From a virus, in the IMG/VR virus record IMGVR_UViG_3300042889_001274, positions 1 to 27,657 of that record: a stretch of 27,657 nucleotides of DNA, one strand, 5' to 3'. This document shows, piece by piece, positions 8,701-18,100 of the stretch (position 1 is its first letter; each line of letters opens with the position of its first letter). The notes under the pieces were generated by a model, which saw only the letters and a list, made by a program, of their open reading frames with translations, was not told where the DNA came from and did no database searches. The translations under genes were made by a program, and so were the position numbers.

Positions 8701-11700
8701 CAAAGATGAATGGTCGGAAGGCACGCAGATCGTGGAGACGGCCGGCGGCAGCGGCAGCGCGATCGAAACCACCAGGCCAACTCGAATCGACTCGTCCCCA
8801 TCGTTCAAAAAAGTAAAACTCTTGGGTGGAATTACCAAAGCGCCCACAGCGCTGGTACTGCTGGCCACACAGATGGCGCAGCGCCATGTCAACAGCCAGA
8901 CAGTGCAAACGACTGATACGCCCACGGTCAAGCAGAACGCCAAGGACAACGACCAGTTGTTTGAGCTGCTGACGAAGGAGACTGCGAAGCGCGAGGCGGA
9001 TAACCCCCAGGCTTACCGAGCTGCAAAGAAAGTGTTTCAGCTGGCGTTGGCCAAGCTCGGCAAGCCGGAGACGAACGAATCCACTGAGACTGAAGGCCAA
9101 ACCACGCAGGATGAAGCGCTGGACGAGGACGTGTCAGACGAGGTGCTGGACGCCGTAAGCGCCGAGCCAGGGACCCAGCTCCAAACCAGGCCCAAGCGGG
9201 GGAAAAAGGCCGCCCAGATCACCGACGACTCCAACACCATCGACGGCACTGACCTGGTGCGCGAGGTGCCCGATGTACCCACTGAAACCAAGCAGGTGCT
9301 GCGGCTCGGCTTGGATGGCGCGACTCCCGCGCAGCTGGATGCCCTGGCGAAACACTACGGCACATCGCGCGGCTCGCGTGAGTTCTGGGCCAAACTGAAC
9401 GAGGACGTCAGCAGCTTCATTACCCAGGGCGCAGAGGCCGTGGCTACGGCCATTCGGGCCATCATCAAGAAGGTGTCGGAGGGAGTGTTGGCCATGGCGG
9501 TGGTGTTCAACCCCAGCGGCTTTGACACGAATGTTGGGGCCGCCATGGCGGCAGCACCGCAGACGGTGACCATCACCAAAGAGGTGCAGTTCCGGCAGAA
9601 CCGGACGGCTGACACGGGCGGCCGGGTGCTGGCCCCCAACGTGCAGAAGGTGGTGGATTGGATCGCCTCACAGAACCGGGCCTCCGAGGTGTCGCTGGTG
9701 CTGGACCCGGCCAGTGGCAAGATGCTGGTGCTGAAGGGCGGCAAGATTGTGGCCGACGCGCCAGCGCTGTTTGGCGAGCTGGGGGTGCAGGTGGTCAATG
9801 GGGACTATGGTCGCAAGGCAACGCCGGCCGGCAAGTTTGCCCTCAAGCAGGTGAACGATAGCGAGTACGGCACAACGCTGGAGTTCCTTCGCCCTGGCGA
9901 TGGCAGCGGCTATTACGCGGTGCACCGGGTTTACCTTGGCGACCCGAAAGAACGGCGTGAGCAGCGGCTGGCCAGCCCGAGCGGCGCGGACAACAACATC
10001 AGCTTCGGCTGCGTCAACGTCAGCAATGATTTCTACGACAACACGCTGGCAAAGTTCGACTACTCTGGGTCGGCATATGCTTACATGTTACCAAGTGACG
10101 TGACGCAGCAGGATGCTGTGATCCCGACACCGGACAACACGCTGCGCCAGACCGTGACGCAGACAACGCAGCAAGGCTCGGCAACCACCCAGGCAACCCC
10201 GGCGCAGGGCGCTGCGGACCGGCGAGTGACAGGGACGACTCAGCAGCAGGGCAGTATTGAGAAGTCCACTGCCGCCAAATTGCCAGCCAAAGGCACGGCC
10301 CACACCGCCAAGTCTTTGAATCGGGCACTGACCCAGTTCATGCGGGTGCGGGCTTTGGGCCGGCGCGTGGTGGTGGTGGGAACGGCTGCAGAACTGCAAA
10401 GCAAAATGACACCGGCGGACCACGCCGCCTTTGTGGCTGCCGAGTTGACTGGCGCCAGGGCAGTGGCTTTTGCCAAGGATGGCCGGGCTTACTTCATTGC
10501 CGACCGGATGACGATCGGTAAGGAGCGCGGCATTTTCCTGCATGAAGTCGGCTCGCACCTGGGGCTGCAGAAGATTCTGACGCCGACCGAGTTCGCCAAA
10601 CTACACACCCAAATTGTGAGCTGGGCACTCAAAAACGACAAGTCCCCCGAAGCTCGGTATGCCAAGCAGGCGATTGCTCGCGCGGACGCCGCTCAGACTG
10701 AAGCCGGCCAGCTGGAAACCGAGCAAGTTGCCTACTTCATTGAGGAGGCAGTGAACGATGGCTTTGACCCGTCGATGTCCCAGATAAAGAAAGGGCCTGT
10801 CGAGCTGTTCATGGCGCTGGTGATGCGGGCCTTCAAGAAAGCGCTGGATGCCCTGGACTTCAACACCAGCAAGCTGACGGCGCTGGATGTGGTGGACCTG
10901 GCCTATGGTGCGGCCGGCATGGTAGCCCGTGCGGATCAGGGGCCGGTGATGAAATCCCTGATGCAGTTCTCCAAGGCAGCAGCAGCAGCCGCCCCCAACC
11001 AGTCCACCATCCCACCGCAGCTGCGCAGCACAACCACCAAGATCGCCCAGGTGATCAAGGATGCCTTGTCGGGGGTGGCCAACAAGGTGGTGTTTACGCA
11101 GGACTTGCTGGAGCGGGCGCAGCGGCTTGGGTTGACCTCTGCCAAGACGTTTGGCGAGCTGTACCGGAAACGGGCCACGATGCTCAACGGCCTGAACAAC
11201 CGGGTCAATGATGTGGCGCTGCTGTACGGGCAGGTGCCTGAGCGCGAGCGGGGGACGGGTGCTGGCAGTGTCAACGCACTGCTCAAAGAAAGCACGATGG
11301 ATGAGAAGTGGGCGTTTGCGCCGAGCTGGATGCCCAAGGCGCCGGTGGACGCTGCGCTGGCCAAGCGGTTTACTGCCATGTCGCCCGAGGGACAGGCGTT
11401 TGTGACGGCGGTGCTGGAGCACGGCCACAAGACCCTGAAGGACAAGCAGCGGATTGTGCTGGGCGCCACCAGCAGCGAGTACGACGCCCTGATCGCCAAC
11501 GCCCGCCAGCGCGGCGACACGGACGAGGTGAGCAAGCTCGAAGCTGACAAGGCCAAGCTGGTGGCCAAGTTTGAGGGCCTGTTCAAGACCAGTGGGCTGA
11601 ACCCTTACGCGCCGATCAAACGCTTTGGGGATCATGTGGTGCTGGCCGAGTCCAAGCAGCTCAAGGCCGCGCGCGCCGCTGGCGACGACAAGCTGGTGAC

Positions 11701-13756
11701 CACGCTGGAGAAGGACGGCGACCATTACTACGTGGACTTCTTTGAGAGCAAGTACGCCGCGCTGACGGCGCAGGACAAGCTGCGCGCTACCGGGCTGTAT
11801 GACACCGGCGATGAGGGGGTGGTGGTGCGCAACAAGGAGACTGAGCGCGATCGGCTGTACGGCGGCGACGGCATGGCGGCCGCGTTTACCAAGCTGCGCA
11901 ACCAGACCAAGATGCGGGCTGACGGCAGTGCCGATGCCTCCAAGAAGGCCCTGCTGAACATGGTGACGGACATGTACCTGGGCGCCATGGCTGAGCAGTC
12001 TGCCCGCAAGTCGGAGATGCGCCGGCGCGGGATTGAGGGTGACATTGACATGCTGCGCTCGTTCAGCCAGCAGGGTTATGCCGATGCCCACATGCTGGCC
12101 GCGCTGGCCTTCAACGGCGACCAGGGGGATGCGATCAACGAGATGCGCCGGGAAAAGAACAAGGGCAGCTCGGCAGAGCAGGGGCCGAAATCCCTGGCCT
12201 TCAACGAGATCACCGCTCGGCACGTCAACAGCATGGAGTACGTGGAGCCCAACCTGCTGGACTCGGCCAAGAGCGTGGCGTCTGTGTATTACTTGGCGAC
12301 CAGCCCGGCCTACTACCTGCAGAACTTGACCCAGCCCTGGATGATGTCGCTGCCGGTGATGGCCGGCCGGCACGGCTACGGCAAGGCTGCAGCGGCCCTG
12401 TTCTCCGCTGGCAACGACATGCGCGCGGCCTGGCTGGGCGGTGGGATGAACCGGGCTTTGGACCTGAGCAAGGCGCCGGCCGATGTGCGCCAGGTGTTGC
12501 AGACGCTGCTAGATCGTGGCTCGCTGACCACCGGGATGAACAAGGAAGCCGAGCGCCTGATGGCCGCTGACCGCAATGCCGCGGCGACCAAGTGGAACAA
12601 TGCCAAGGACTTTATCGACGGGCTGCAGATGAAAGCCGAGGCGATGAACCGCGCCAGCACGGCAGCGGCAGCGTACCGGATGGAGTTGGCCAAGTCAGGG
12701 GATGTCGCGGCCGCGACAGAGTACGCTGAACGGATGCTGCGCGAGACCCACGGGGACTACAGCCGCATGGCCGCACCCCGGGCCTTTGACTCGAACTTTG
12801 GCAAGCTGGCCCTGCAGTTCAGGAAGTACCAGCTGCTGCAGCTGAGCCTGATGGCCCGGCTGGCGCGCGACATCTACACAGGCACCGACCGGGCCGCCGC
12901 CCTCAAGACGTTGGGCTATGTGTTTGCCCAGACCGGGCTGCTGGCCGGCTCGATGGGGACACCGGGTTTTGCCGCCGCCGCCTACGTTTTCAGCAAGCTG
13001 TTGGGTGACGAGGATGAACCGAAGAATGCCGAGTACCAAATGCGGCGGTGGATTGGGGACAAGGCGACCGCTGACCTGGTCCTCAAAGGGGTGCCGGCCG
13101 CGTTTGGGGTTGACCTGAGCAACAAGATTGGCATGCAGAACATGCTGTCGATCCTGCCGTTCACAGATTTTGAGCTGTCTGGCAAGGGGGTCAAGGAGAT
13201 TGGTTTTGCCCTGGTCGGTGGCGCAGCCGGCGCAATGACCGCGCGGATGGCCGATGGTGTGAGCGCGATGGGGGAGGGGCGCTACTACGAGGGCCTGGCC
13301 AAGACGCTGCCCAGCGGCATGGGTAACCTGATCAAGGGCTACGACACCGCGGTGAACGGGGTGCGTAACAAGCAGGGTGAGACGCTGCTGTCCCCGGACG
13401 AGATCAATGTGGCCGAGGGGGTGTTGGCCGGTTTGGGCCTGCAATCGACAACCGTGAGCGCGCAGCAGTTCCGCCAGAACGTCAACTACGACGCCAACAA
13501 AACCTTTGGTGACCGGGCCACCCGCATCAAGCAGCAGTATGTGGAGGCGGTGCGCGATGGCGAGAGCCCGCAAGCGGCGCGCGAGGCTTGGACCCGGCTG
13601 CAGACCCACCGCAAAGAGAACGGGCTTGCGGTGCAGCCGCTGTCGGAGCTGCTGAAGTCGGCGCAGGACAGCCGCAAGCAAGAGCGTGAAACGGCCAACG
13701 GGGTGCAGTACCGCGCCACGAACAAGAAGTTTGTCGAACAGCTGGGTCAGATGTGA
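5702..13756 (+). CDS. Giant virion/polyvalent protein with L,D-transpeptidase-like and zincin-like domains
   Basis: This 2684-aa protein is the last gene of the late operon. Residues ~80-270 are Gly/Ala-rich and weakly hydrophobic, suggesting membrane interaction. A Pro/Ala/Thr/Gly-rich linker covers ~574-690. Residues ~1330-1455 look like a YkuD-type L,D-transpeptidase: NGDYGRKATPAGKFAL, then His1408, then S-F-G-C with Ser1434 and Cys1437, which corresponds to the family's catalytic SxGC motif. Residues ~1545-1680 hold HEVGSHLG (His1614, Glu1615, His1619), a zinc peptidase-like site with one extra residue compared with HEXXH. The C-terminal third resembles large polyvalent protein-associated regions (LPD38-like), with hydrophobic helices near 2195-2225, 2402-2433 and 2500-2520. 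I infer a T7 gp16-like ejected protein that remodels peptidoglycan during DNA entry, with peptidoglycan chemistry different from gp16's transglycosylase. The domain calls are motif-based. Confidence 0.8.
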   Translation: MVWRPIGKMQSAADYDTSGQWSNRIGASVDNYQANLYGLAEAMGSDWAGEQRRKNEQEAAYQREVARRQGAISSYKDVGGVGDALNYVGGLAVDSAPYLAESVLGGGLGSLAARGLGLAGKAAINTARTAGGVAASYPSAVGDILSNQREQAGETNLGAAGLLGVPYAALNAFGIEGALARRQGLRSAGRYLDELGGVTGGLARTGVTGLRTGLVEGAAETGQEFVNQAGRNAVDPRAGYFGDEAVDRYKESFVGGAALGGVFGGGAGGWRRSENYKAPGQEQAPPAGEQQQDLLRPAFDLDGGTGAPVPQGAAAERPEVVWTQVTGSDGKPVMVPSYPAGYQASRSEDGQRSLMSDVYETVNGVPTQLTNDELMGNQLPFNQGSFWLEPGTSQGLARPNYGNLLEPTGLVPAMDDQQASTGRDLPELSTTMDPLQPRIDANLGLDRTPYAGKGYAAQFEAAASEPTQQRVADAAGGQVEVADTALEEVQRQAGILAQEQKQQKDRAELVAKTNAERDRLKAVDTSMAEFGLKGTKYRELFDQLEQLFTSKAITKEQFQEQVNALQLRALGKVSKWLATNGTPVPGTPTTATTTPGAPNAKTPQAQQTATAGSAATTAAVTNGTTAAPGAGPAVRSGAGSPVAGASVVPAGRDTAVGDGSAAAAPGVGAPAAAPAAAANGAAAGGTAVVTQKSRVVAPGLMSRVAPQKPDPVAPPATAPATQTTAPAVAAKVGGMAVQVDPQTGAPRVAYSKNGEGTIFKLTAEMTAGPRAVAQLENGRWMLNPEASERSDAAPVVLGATEEEALQNLPAAVTAADAQVAAAMDAKKTQTASGKRAVKFEAVNGKAVDNAGRVDPVKLDQAAAHNLPILRAVRLSLGIDDEGNRIPPLADGAAASMAGIGENSQSAVSNARSALFGKNHSAATKTFRAGDQQGSKFPGAVPGTPLDSNETALSDEVAPTTLDEQLDTPAEDTTDAGYQRGFSDVGLTDEQGDRAADSGTDKDEWSEGTQIVETAGGSGSAIETTRPTRIDSSPSFKKVKLLGGITKAPTALVLLATQMAQRHVNSQTVQTTDTPTVKQNAKDNDQLFELLTKETAKREADNPQAYRAAKKVFQLALAKLGKPETNESTETEGQTTQDEALDEDVSDEVLDAVSAEPGTQLQTRPKRGKKAAQITDDSNTIDGTDLVREVPDVPTETKQVLRLGLDGATPAQLDALAKHYGTSRGSREFWAKLNEDVSSFITQGAEAVATAIRAIIKKVSEGVLAMAVVFNPSGFDTNVGAAMAAAPQTVTITKEVQFRQNRTADTGGRVLAPNVQKVVDWIASQNRASEVSLVLDPASGKMLVLKGGKIVADAPALFGELGVQVVNGDYGRKATPAGKFALKQVNDSEYGTTLEFLRPGDGSGYYAVHRVYLGDPKERREQRLASPSGADNNISFGCVNVSNDFYDNTLAKFDYSGSAYAYMLPSDVTQQDAVIPTPDNTLRQTVTQTTQQGSATTQATPAQGAADRRVTGTTQQQGSIEKSTAAKLPAKGTAHTAKSLNRALTQFMRVRALGRRVVVVGTAAELQSKMTPADHAAFVAAELTGARAVAFAKDGRAYFIADRMTIGKERGIFLHEVGSHLGLQKILTPTEFAKLHTQIVSWALKNDKSPEARYAKQAIARADAAQTEAGQLETEQVAYFIEEAVNDGFDPSMSQIKKGPVELFMALVMRAFKKALDALDFNTSKLTALDVVDLAYGAAGMVARADQGPVMKSLMQFSKAAAAAAPNQSTIPPQLRSTTTKIAQVIKDALSGVANKVVFTQDLLERAQRLGLTSAKTFGELYRKRATMLNGLNNRVNDVALLYGQVPERERGTGAGSVNALLKESTMDEKWAFAPSWMPKAPVDAALAKRFTAMSPEGQAFVTAVLEHGHKTLKDKQRIVLGATSSEYDALIANARQRGDTDEVSKLEADKAKLVAKFEGLFKTSGLNPYAPIKRFGDHVVLAESKQLKAARAAGDDKLVTTLEKDGDHYYVDFFESKYAALTAQDKLRATGLYDTGDEGVVVRNKETERDRLYGGDGMAAAFTKLRNQTKMRADGSADASKKALLNMVTDMYLGAMAEQSARKSEMRRRGIEGDIDMLRSFSQQGYADAHMLAALAFNGDQGDAINEMRREKNKGSSAEQGPKSLAFNEITARHVNSMEYVEPNLLDSAKSVASVYYLATSPAYYLQNLTQPWMMSLPVMAGRHGYGKAAAALFSAGNDMRAAWLGGGMNRALDLSKAPADVRQVLQTLLDRGSLTTGMNKEAERLMAADRNAAATKWNNAKDFIDGLQMKAEAMNRASTAAAAYRMELAKSGDVAAATEYAERMLRETHGDYSRMAAPRAFDSNFGKLALQFRKYQLLQLSLMARLARDIYTGTDRAAALKTLGYVFAQTGLLAGSMGTPGFAAAAYVFSKLLGDEDEPKNAEYQMRRWIGDKATADLVLKGVPAAFGVDLSNKIGMQNMLSILPFTDFELSGKGVKEIGFALVGGAAGAMTARMADGVSAMGEGRYYEGLAKTLPSGMGNLIKGYDTAVNGVRNKQGETLLSPDEINVAEGVLAGLGLQSTTVSAQQFRQNVNYDANKTFGDRATRIKQQYVEAVRDGESPQAAREAWTRLQTHRKENGLAVQPLSELLKSAQDSRKQERETANGVQYRATNKKFVEQLGQM

Positions 13757-13764
13757 GGTAAACT

Positions 13765-13778
13765 GCTTACCTGTAAGT
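13765..13778. promoter_or_regulatory. Palindromic operator-like site, 11/12 match
   Basis: GCTTAC-CT-GTAAGT matches GCTTAC-NN-GTAAGC at 11 of 12 positions. It begins nine bases after the giant gene's stop and precedes the late terminator. It is also framed by a six-base inverted repeat (AACTGC at 13761-13766 and GCAGTT at 13786-13791). Its place at an operon end, away from any start codon, would suit a site that blocks elongation rather than initiation. Confidence 0.55.
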
Positions 13779-13816
13779 ACACCGCGCAGTTGCCATCAAG
13801 AACCGTTACTCCCCGG

Positions 13817-14986
13817 TTATAGCTCGCGGATTGAGCCCCCCTCTGTTGCGGGGGCTCTTTTTTCTGTGCTGACCAGTTGCAGCAGGTGGCGCTCCCAGGC
13901 GCGCCAAGCAGCGCGCTTCTCAACCACGTACTCGCCCCGGTCGTAGATCGCCAGCACACCCCCGAGCTTGTGGTTCAGACACTTCTCGCCGATGTGCGGC
14001 ATGACGCCGAGGTCGCTCATGTGGGTCCGCATGGTGCGGCGCAAATCGTGCGGGGTGAAGGGTACTGCGAACTTCATGTAGCGGGTGGCGTGAGACAGCG
14101 CCTGGCCCGCCATGGGCACACCGTCAACCACAAAGGGTTCGCTACCGAATTCCTTGAGCAGCAACTTGCACAAGCGGCGCGCTACTGGTCCCAATTGAAC
14201 TTGCATGTCAACGGTGGTTTTTGTGATCTGCTTGGGGATGCGCCAGACGCCGCCCTTGAAGTGCGCCCGAGTGAAGGACCGGATTTCGCCAGAACGCTGG
14301 CCGGTCAGCAGCGCCAGCCCCAGCGCCAGCCGGGTACGCAGATCGAAGGCAGTTTCCTTCTGCCGCGCCGCCGACCAGTTGTGGCGCAGCACCCCCAGCA
14401 ACTCCAGCAGTTCTTCATCGCTCAGTACCCGGTCCTTGCTGATCTCCCGGCCGCCAGCCACGGTTTGGTTCAGCAGCTGCGCCGGTGAGCCCTCCAGCCA
14501 GCCGCGGGTCACGGCGTAATTGAACAGCAGCTTGATGTCGGTGAGCAGCCGATTGGCCTGCACCGGTGCGGTGGTGGCGACTTTGCTCAGGCAGTTGGCC
14601 AGCTCGGCGCGAGTGATTTGCGCCAGCAGCCGGGTGCCGTATTTGGGGGTGAAGTGCAGCTCCATGCGGTCACGCACCTGCTTGGGGCTTTTGTACTTTT
14701 TCTCGATCGCTCGGACAATCCACTCGTCATAGGCGGTCTGAACTGTGACTTTATCGCCGGACAATTTGCCGGCCATGACGAGCACTTTTTTCCGGGCATC
14801 GGCCAGTCCAAGCTCTGGGTAGGTGCCCAAACTGACCCAGCGCGAGCTGCCCGAACTTTGGTCGCGGTAGACAAACACTTTGCTGCCGTTCCTGTAGACT
14901 CGCAGGTAGAGCTTGCGGCCGTCGCTGTGGAACACGTCCTTGTCTTCGGCCTTCAAGGTTTTGATTTTTAGATCAGTGAGTGGCAT
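13817..14986 (-). CDS. int: Tyrosine recombinase / integrase (P4-type, DUF4102 N-terminus)
   Basis: This 389-aa protein catalyses site-specific recombination between attP and the host tRNA gene. The N-terminal ~85 residues (LKIKTLKAEDKDVFHSDGRK, LYLRVYRNGSK, LGTYPELGLADARKK) match the DUF4102 arm-binding domain of P4-type integrases. The catalytic set is complete: Arg231 in LLTGQRSGEIR, His313 and Arg316 in HDLRRT, His339 in CLNHKLGG and Tyr349 as nucleophile (AIYDRGEY). It is transcribed leftward and converges on the late operon, sharing its last ~30 bases with the late terminator. The start has only a weak GAGGGT ten bases upstream. A TAGAAT box about 62 bases upstream may be its -10 element. 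The attP lies directly upstream of the gene, as is usual for tRNA-targeting integrases. Confidence 0.95.
   Translation of the reverse strand: MPLTDLKIKTLKAEDKDVFHSDGRKLYLRVYRNGSKVFVYRDQSSGSSRWVSLGTYPELGLADARKKVLVMAGKLSGDKVTVQTAYDEWIVRAIEKKYKSPKQVRDRMELHFTPKYGTRLLAQITRAELANCLSKVATTAPVQANRLLTDIKLLFNYAVTRGWLEGSPAQLLNQTVAGGREISKDRVLSDEELLELLGVLRHNWSAARQKETAFDLRTRLALGLALLTGQRSGEIRSFTRAHFKGGVWRIPKQITKTTVDMQVQLGPVARRLCKLLLKEFGSEPFVVDGVPMAGQALSHATRYMKFAVPFTPHDLRRTMRTHMSDLGVMPHIGEKCLNHKLGGVLAIYDRGEYVVEKRAAWRAWERHLLQLVSTEKRAPATEGGSIREL
13833..13863 (+). terminator. Rho-independent terminator of the late operon
   Basis: GAGCCCCC (13833-13840) pairs perfectly with GGGGGCTC (13850-13857) across a nine-base loop and is followed by six T (13858-13863). 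It faces the rightward virion genes. It lies inside the 3' coding end of the leftward integrase; read leftward, the stem is not followed by a T run, so it should act on the late transcript only. Confidence 0.9.
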
Positions 14987-15010
14987 TCAATGGTGACCCT
15001 CTGGGCCTCG

Positions 15011-15035
15011 TTTACCGTGACTTCTACCGTGACTT
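15011..15035 (+). repeat. Left-arm direct repeats of attP (2 x TACCGTGACTT)
   Basis: TACCGTGACTT occurs twice in a row, with GTGACT at 15017-15022 and 15029-15034, exactly 12 bases apart. They lie between the integrase start and the attachment core. The same sequence recurs on the far side of the core, which is the expected arrangement of integrase arm-type sites. The function is inferred. Confidence 0.6.
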
Positions 15036-15100
15036 ATTCGGTCAGGATTCTAGTACATGCAGGTAGACGCTCTTGGACGAGTTTCAGAGGAGAAATGGCA

Positions 15101-15130
15101 AAAAGAGGGGTCCCGTCAGTGACCCCTTTT
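15101..15130. terminator. Bidirectional terminator between primase and integrase
   Basis: GGGGTC (15107-15112) pairs with GACCCC (15121-15126) across eight bases. The stem is flanked by an A-run on the left (15100-15104) and T4 on the right (15127-15130), with further A/T pairing extending the stem. It would end the leftward replication transcript after crossing attP, and any rightward transcript. Confidence 0.7.
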
Positions 15131-15134
15131 GTGA

Positions 15135-15179
<45 letters not shown>

Positions 15180-15185
15180 ATAGAA

Positions 15186-18100
15186 TCAAGGACTTACAGC
15201 GGTTTCGGTAGGTGCAGCAGGGTCCACAGTGACTGCTACCGTGACTTCTTGAGTGACTGCAGCTAAGTCAGTGACTTCCACTGGCGGCAGCTGCACCACG
15301 TTGCTCAAGCCAGCGCTCTCGTCGCTGGCGCTGAAGTTGACAACCTTCTCGTAATCAAATTCATAGCACTGCGCTTGCGGACGTGTCACCGAGGTGCCAC
15401 TGCCAATATTGATCAAAATCGGGGTGACTTTCTGCCCAGGCACCACGTTAGCCAGGTAGCCCCGCTGCAGCATTTCTGCCAGCATGGTGCTGGGCATGAT
15501 GCGTTTGCCGGCTGCCCATTCCTTGAGCGCGTTGGATGTGACCACGAAGCGCTTGTCGTCGAGCGCCTTGCGCGCCACCGGGATCGCGTTGACTGACAGC
15601 GGCTCCAGCGGCAGCTCGACGTTCTTGGCGCGCCGGCCCGGGCCGAGCTTCATCTGGCGGGTGACGATGGTGCGGCCGTGCAGGCTGGCGACAAAGTCCG
15701 AGATCGTGCTTTCCCAATCCACCGCGCCAATGTTGTCGCGCAGTTTGAGCAGCTGCGCTTCGCCCCAGCGGACCATGGCCGGGATGTCCCAGTGGATATA
15801 GCCCTTGGCCTTGGCCAGGGTGCCCGCCACGCTGATGGTGACCAGCAGGTCCTTGTAGAAGCGAATGCTGCTGGTGTCCTCCGGGTCGATCATGTAGCTC
15901 TTGCGCTTCTTGCCCAGCTCCTCGGCGATGCGCAACCGGTTGTTGACCAGGAACTGAATCCACTCTCGCCCGACCTTGCCGTACTGCTGGGCCAGCAGAT
16001 CATCCTCCACGGTACTGCGGTGGATGTCGTGGAACAGGGTCCGCACGTTGTTGGGGAGCGTCATCTCAAAGCTGCGCAGCTGGGTGGCTTCCTGGGTTTT
16101 TGCGGAGCGCAGACCCTTGAGCACTTCATGCGCGCTCTCGTTGGCGGTGATCAGGCTGATCAGGTCCCAGCGGTAGGGGTTGGGAATCATCTTGCCGTTG
16201 GTGCCCATGCGGTCCTTGGCTTTGCCGTTGGCCTGCATGTAAAAAATGTCGCCAAACTTTGAGGCCTCGACGTCACTCATCTCATCCATCAAAAACGGCA
16301 GGTTGCGTAGGGACCCCATCTTGATCGACAGGGCGTTGATGGTGTCGCCCTGGCCGCCCTTGCCGCCCTGGGCGGTGAAGCGCAGCACCTGCGCCGGTGC
16401 GTACATCGACATGCCGGCCAGCGCCGTGGAGGTTTTGGCCGCGCCGGAGTCGCCCCAGATGACGATCGGGATGCCGTGCCATTCGCCGCCACCCGGCATG
16501 AGACGCACCAGCGGGGATGCAAACATGGAGGTGACGATGAACTGGTAGGCCTCGGCGTTGGGCCGGTTGTAAATCCGGTCGACCAGCGCCACCCATTGGG
16601 CGGTCGTGCCCTTGCTGGTGAAGTCGGCGCGCAGCGTGGCGTCCACGGTGTCCGCCAGCAGAATCTGCTGCGGGGGTTCTTTGGGCCGGAAAACGGTGTC
16701 GCCCAGCACAAACTCGCCGGTGAGTTCGCCGCGCTGGCTGTGGTTTTCACTGACCCAGCCCATGGTGGGGAACATGGCGGTCTCTTGCTGGTATTGGTAG
16801 AGGAGTGTTTGTTCGTACATCAGAATTTGTTGTGCCTTGGGCAGCGCGTATTTGCTTCCGTAAAAGTGCAGCTCTCGGGATGAGAACTCTTTGCGCAGCA
16901 GATCGGAAGTGGAGACTGCTGCGCTGTCCAGTAAAAATGTTTTGTAGGGTTTGCCGGGGTACTGTTCGTAGCCGATCACCAATTGCCAGACGTTGTCGAC
17001 GGTGCGGACCCGGTCCATGACTTGCCAGTAGCGGTCGCAAAAGGGCACATGCTTGTAGGTGCCGTCCTCCCGCTTCTCGCTCATGGTCATGGCGCCGTTG
17101 GAGTAGCCGGTGCGGGTGGCCCGGGCAGTTGCGTCCATGATCCACTGGGCCCCAAAGGTCCAAGCACCGGGCATGCTGGGGATTGACGGGCTCTGGGCGC
17201 CGGGCGCTGGCGCCGGCAACGCCGCAACGATGGGTTGGGCGGGTACGCCCAGCTGGATCGGGCTTTTGATCTTGCCGCTGTGGGGGCAGCTGGCGCAGGC
17301 GGTGCTGTGTTTGCCAAAATCGGCGCAGGTGGTCGGGCCCACTGCCCAAGCTGCAGTGACGGCCTGCCAATCAGATTTGTCGTGTGTGGCAGCACGATCG
17401 CGGGTCCATTGGGCGGCGACGGCGTCGCCGTCTTCGCAATGCTTAGCCACACCCATGGCGCGCCACCAGATTTCGTAGGGGACGTCGCCACCTTGGATGT
17501 CAACTTTGGCCAGGATCGGGCAGCTGCTGGAGACCAGCACGCCATCTGCCGGCGGGTAGGCCTTGTTACCAATCAAGTCGTTGGTCACGGGGGCGGCCAG
17601 CTTGGGCAGTTTGACGCCGACGATCAGGCCCTGTGCATCCGCGTAGGCTTTGAGCAGGCGCCACAGCGCGGCAGCCGGGCTGGCTTGGCCGAGCCGCTTG
17701 AGGGTGACGGCCTTGGCCGGGCTGCCCTTGTAGTTGTGGGTGCCGGGAATGCGCAGGATGCTGGCCTTGTCCTGGGTGCGGCTGGTGTCGTGCTTGACGC
17801 CAAAGTGGTCGAGGCAGGCGGCGTACATGGCGGCCAAGCGGTCCCACTGCTCGGCAACGATGGGTTTGGTCAGCGGCTGGTACAGGTGCACGCCACCACC
17901 GGAGCCGACGACGTGCGCCAGCGGCAGGCCTAGTGCCACCCGGAAGCGTTCGTAATGGGTGACGGCCTCTTTCTGGCTGGCGTAGGGTTTGGTTGGGCCG
18001 ACATCCAGATCGAGCCAGATGGCCTGGATCGCCAGCACGTTGTCGCCCTTGCGGTTGTCGCTGGTCTTGTAGACAGCGCAGCCGTGGTAGACGTTTTTGC

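Noticed and set aside
10079-10092. GCTTAC-AT-GTTACC, 10/12 match to the dispersed palindrome
   Set aside because: Deep inside the giant gene's coding sequence, in codons for the end of the transpeptidase-like domain; about one 10/12 match is expected by chance in a window of this size.
10601-12373. 590-codon open frame on the minus strand opposite the giant virion gene
   Set aside because: It is the antisense shadow of high-G+C coding sequence: low-complexity His/Leu/Gly/Arg composition, no ribosome site, and fully inside a well-supported gene with recognisable domains.
12695-13681. 328-codon minus-strand frame opposite the end of the giant gene
   Set aside because: Antisense shadow with codon-bias composition and no supporting start or context.
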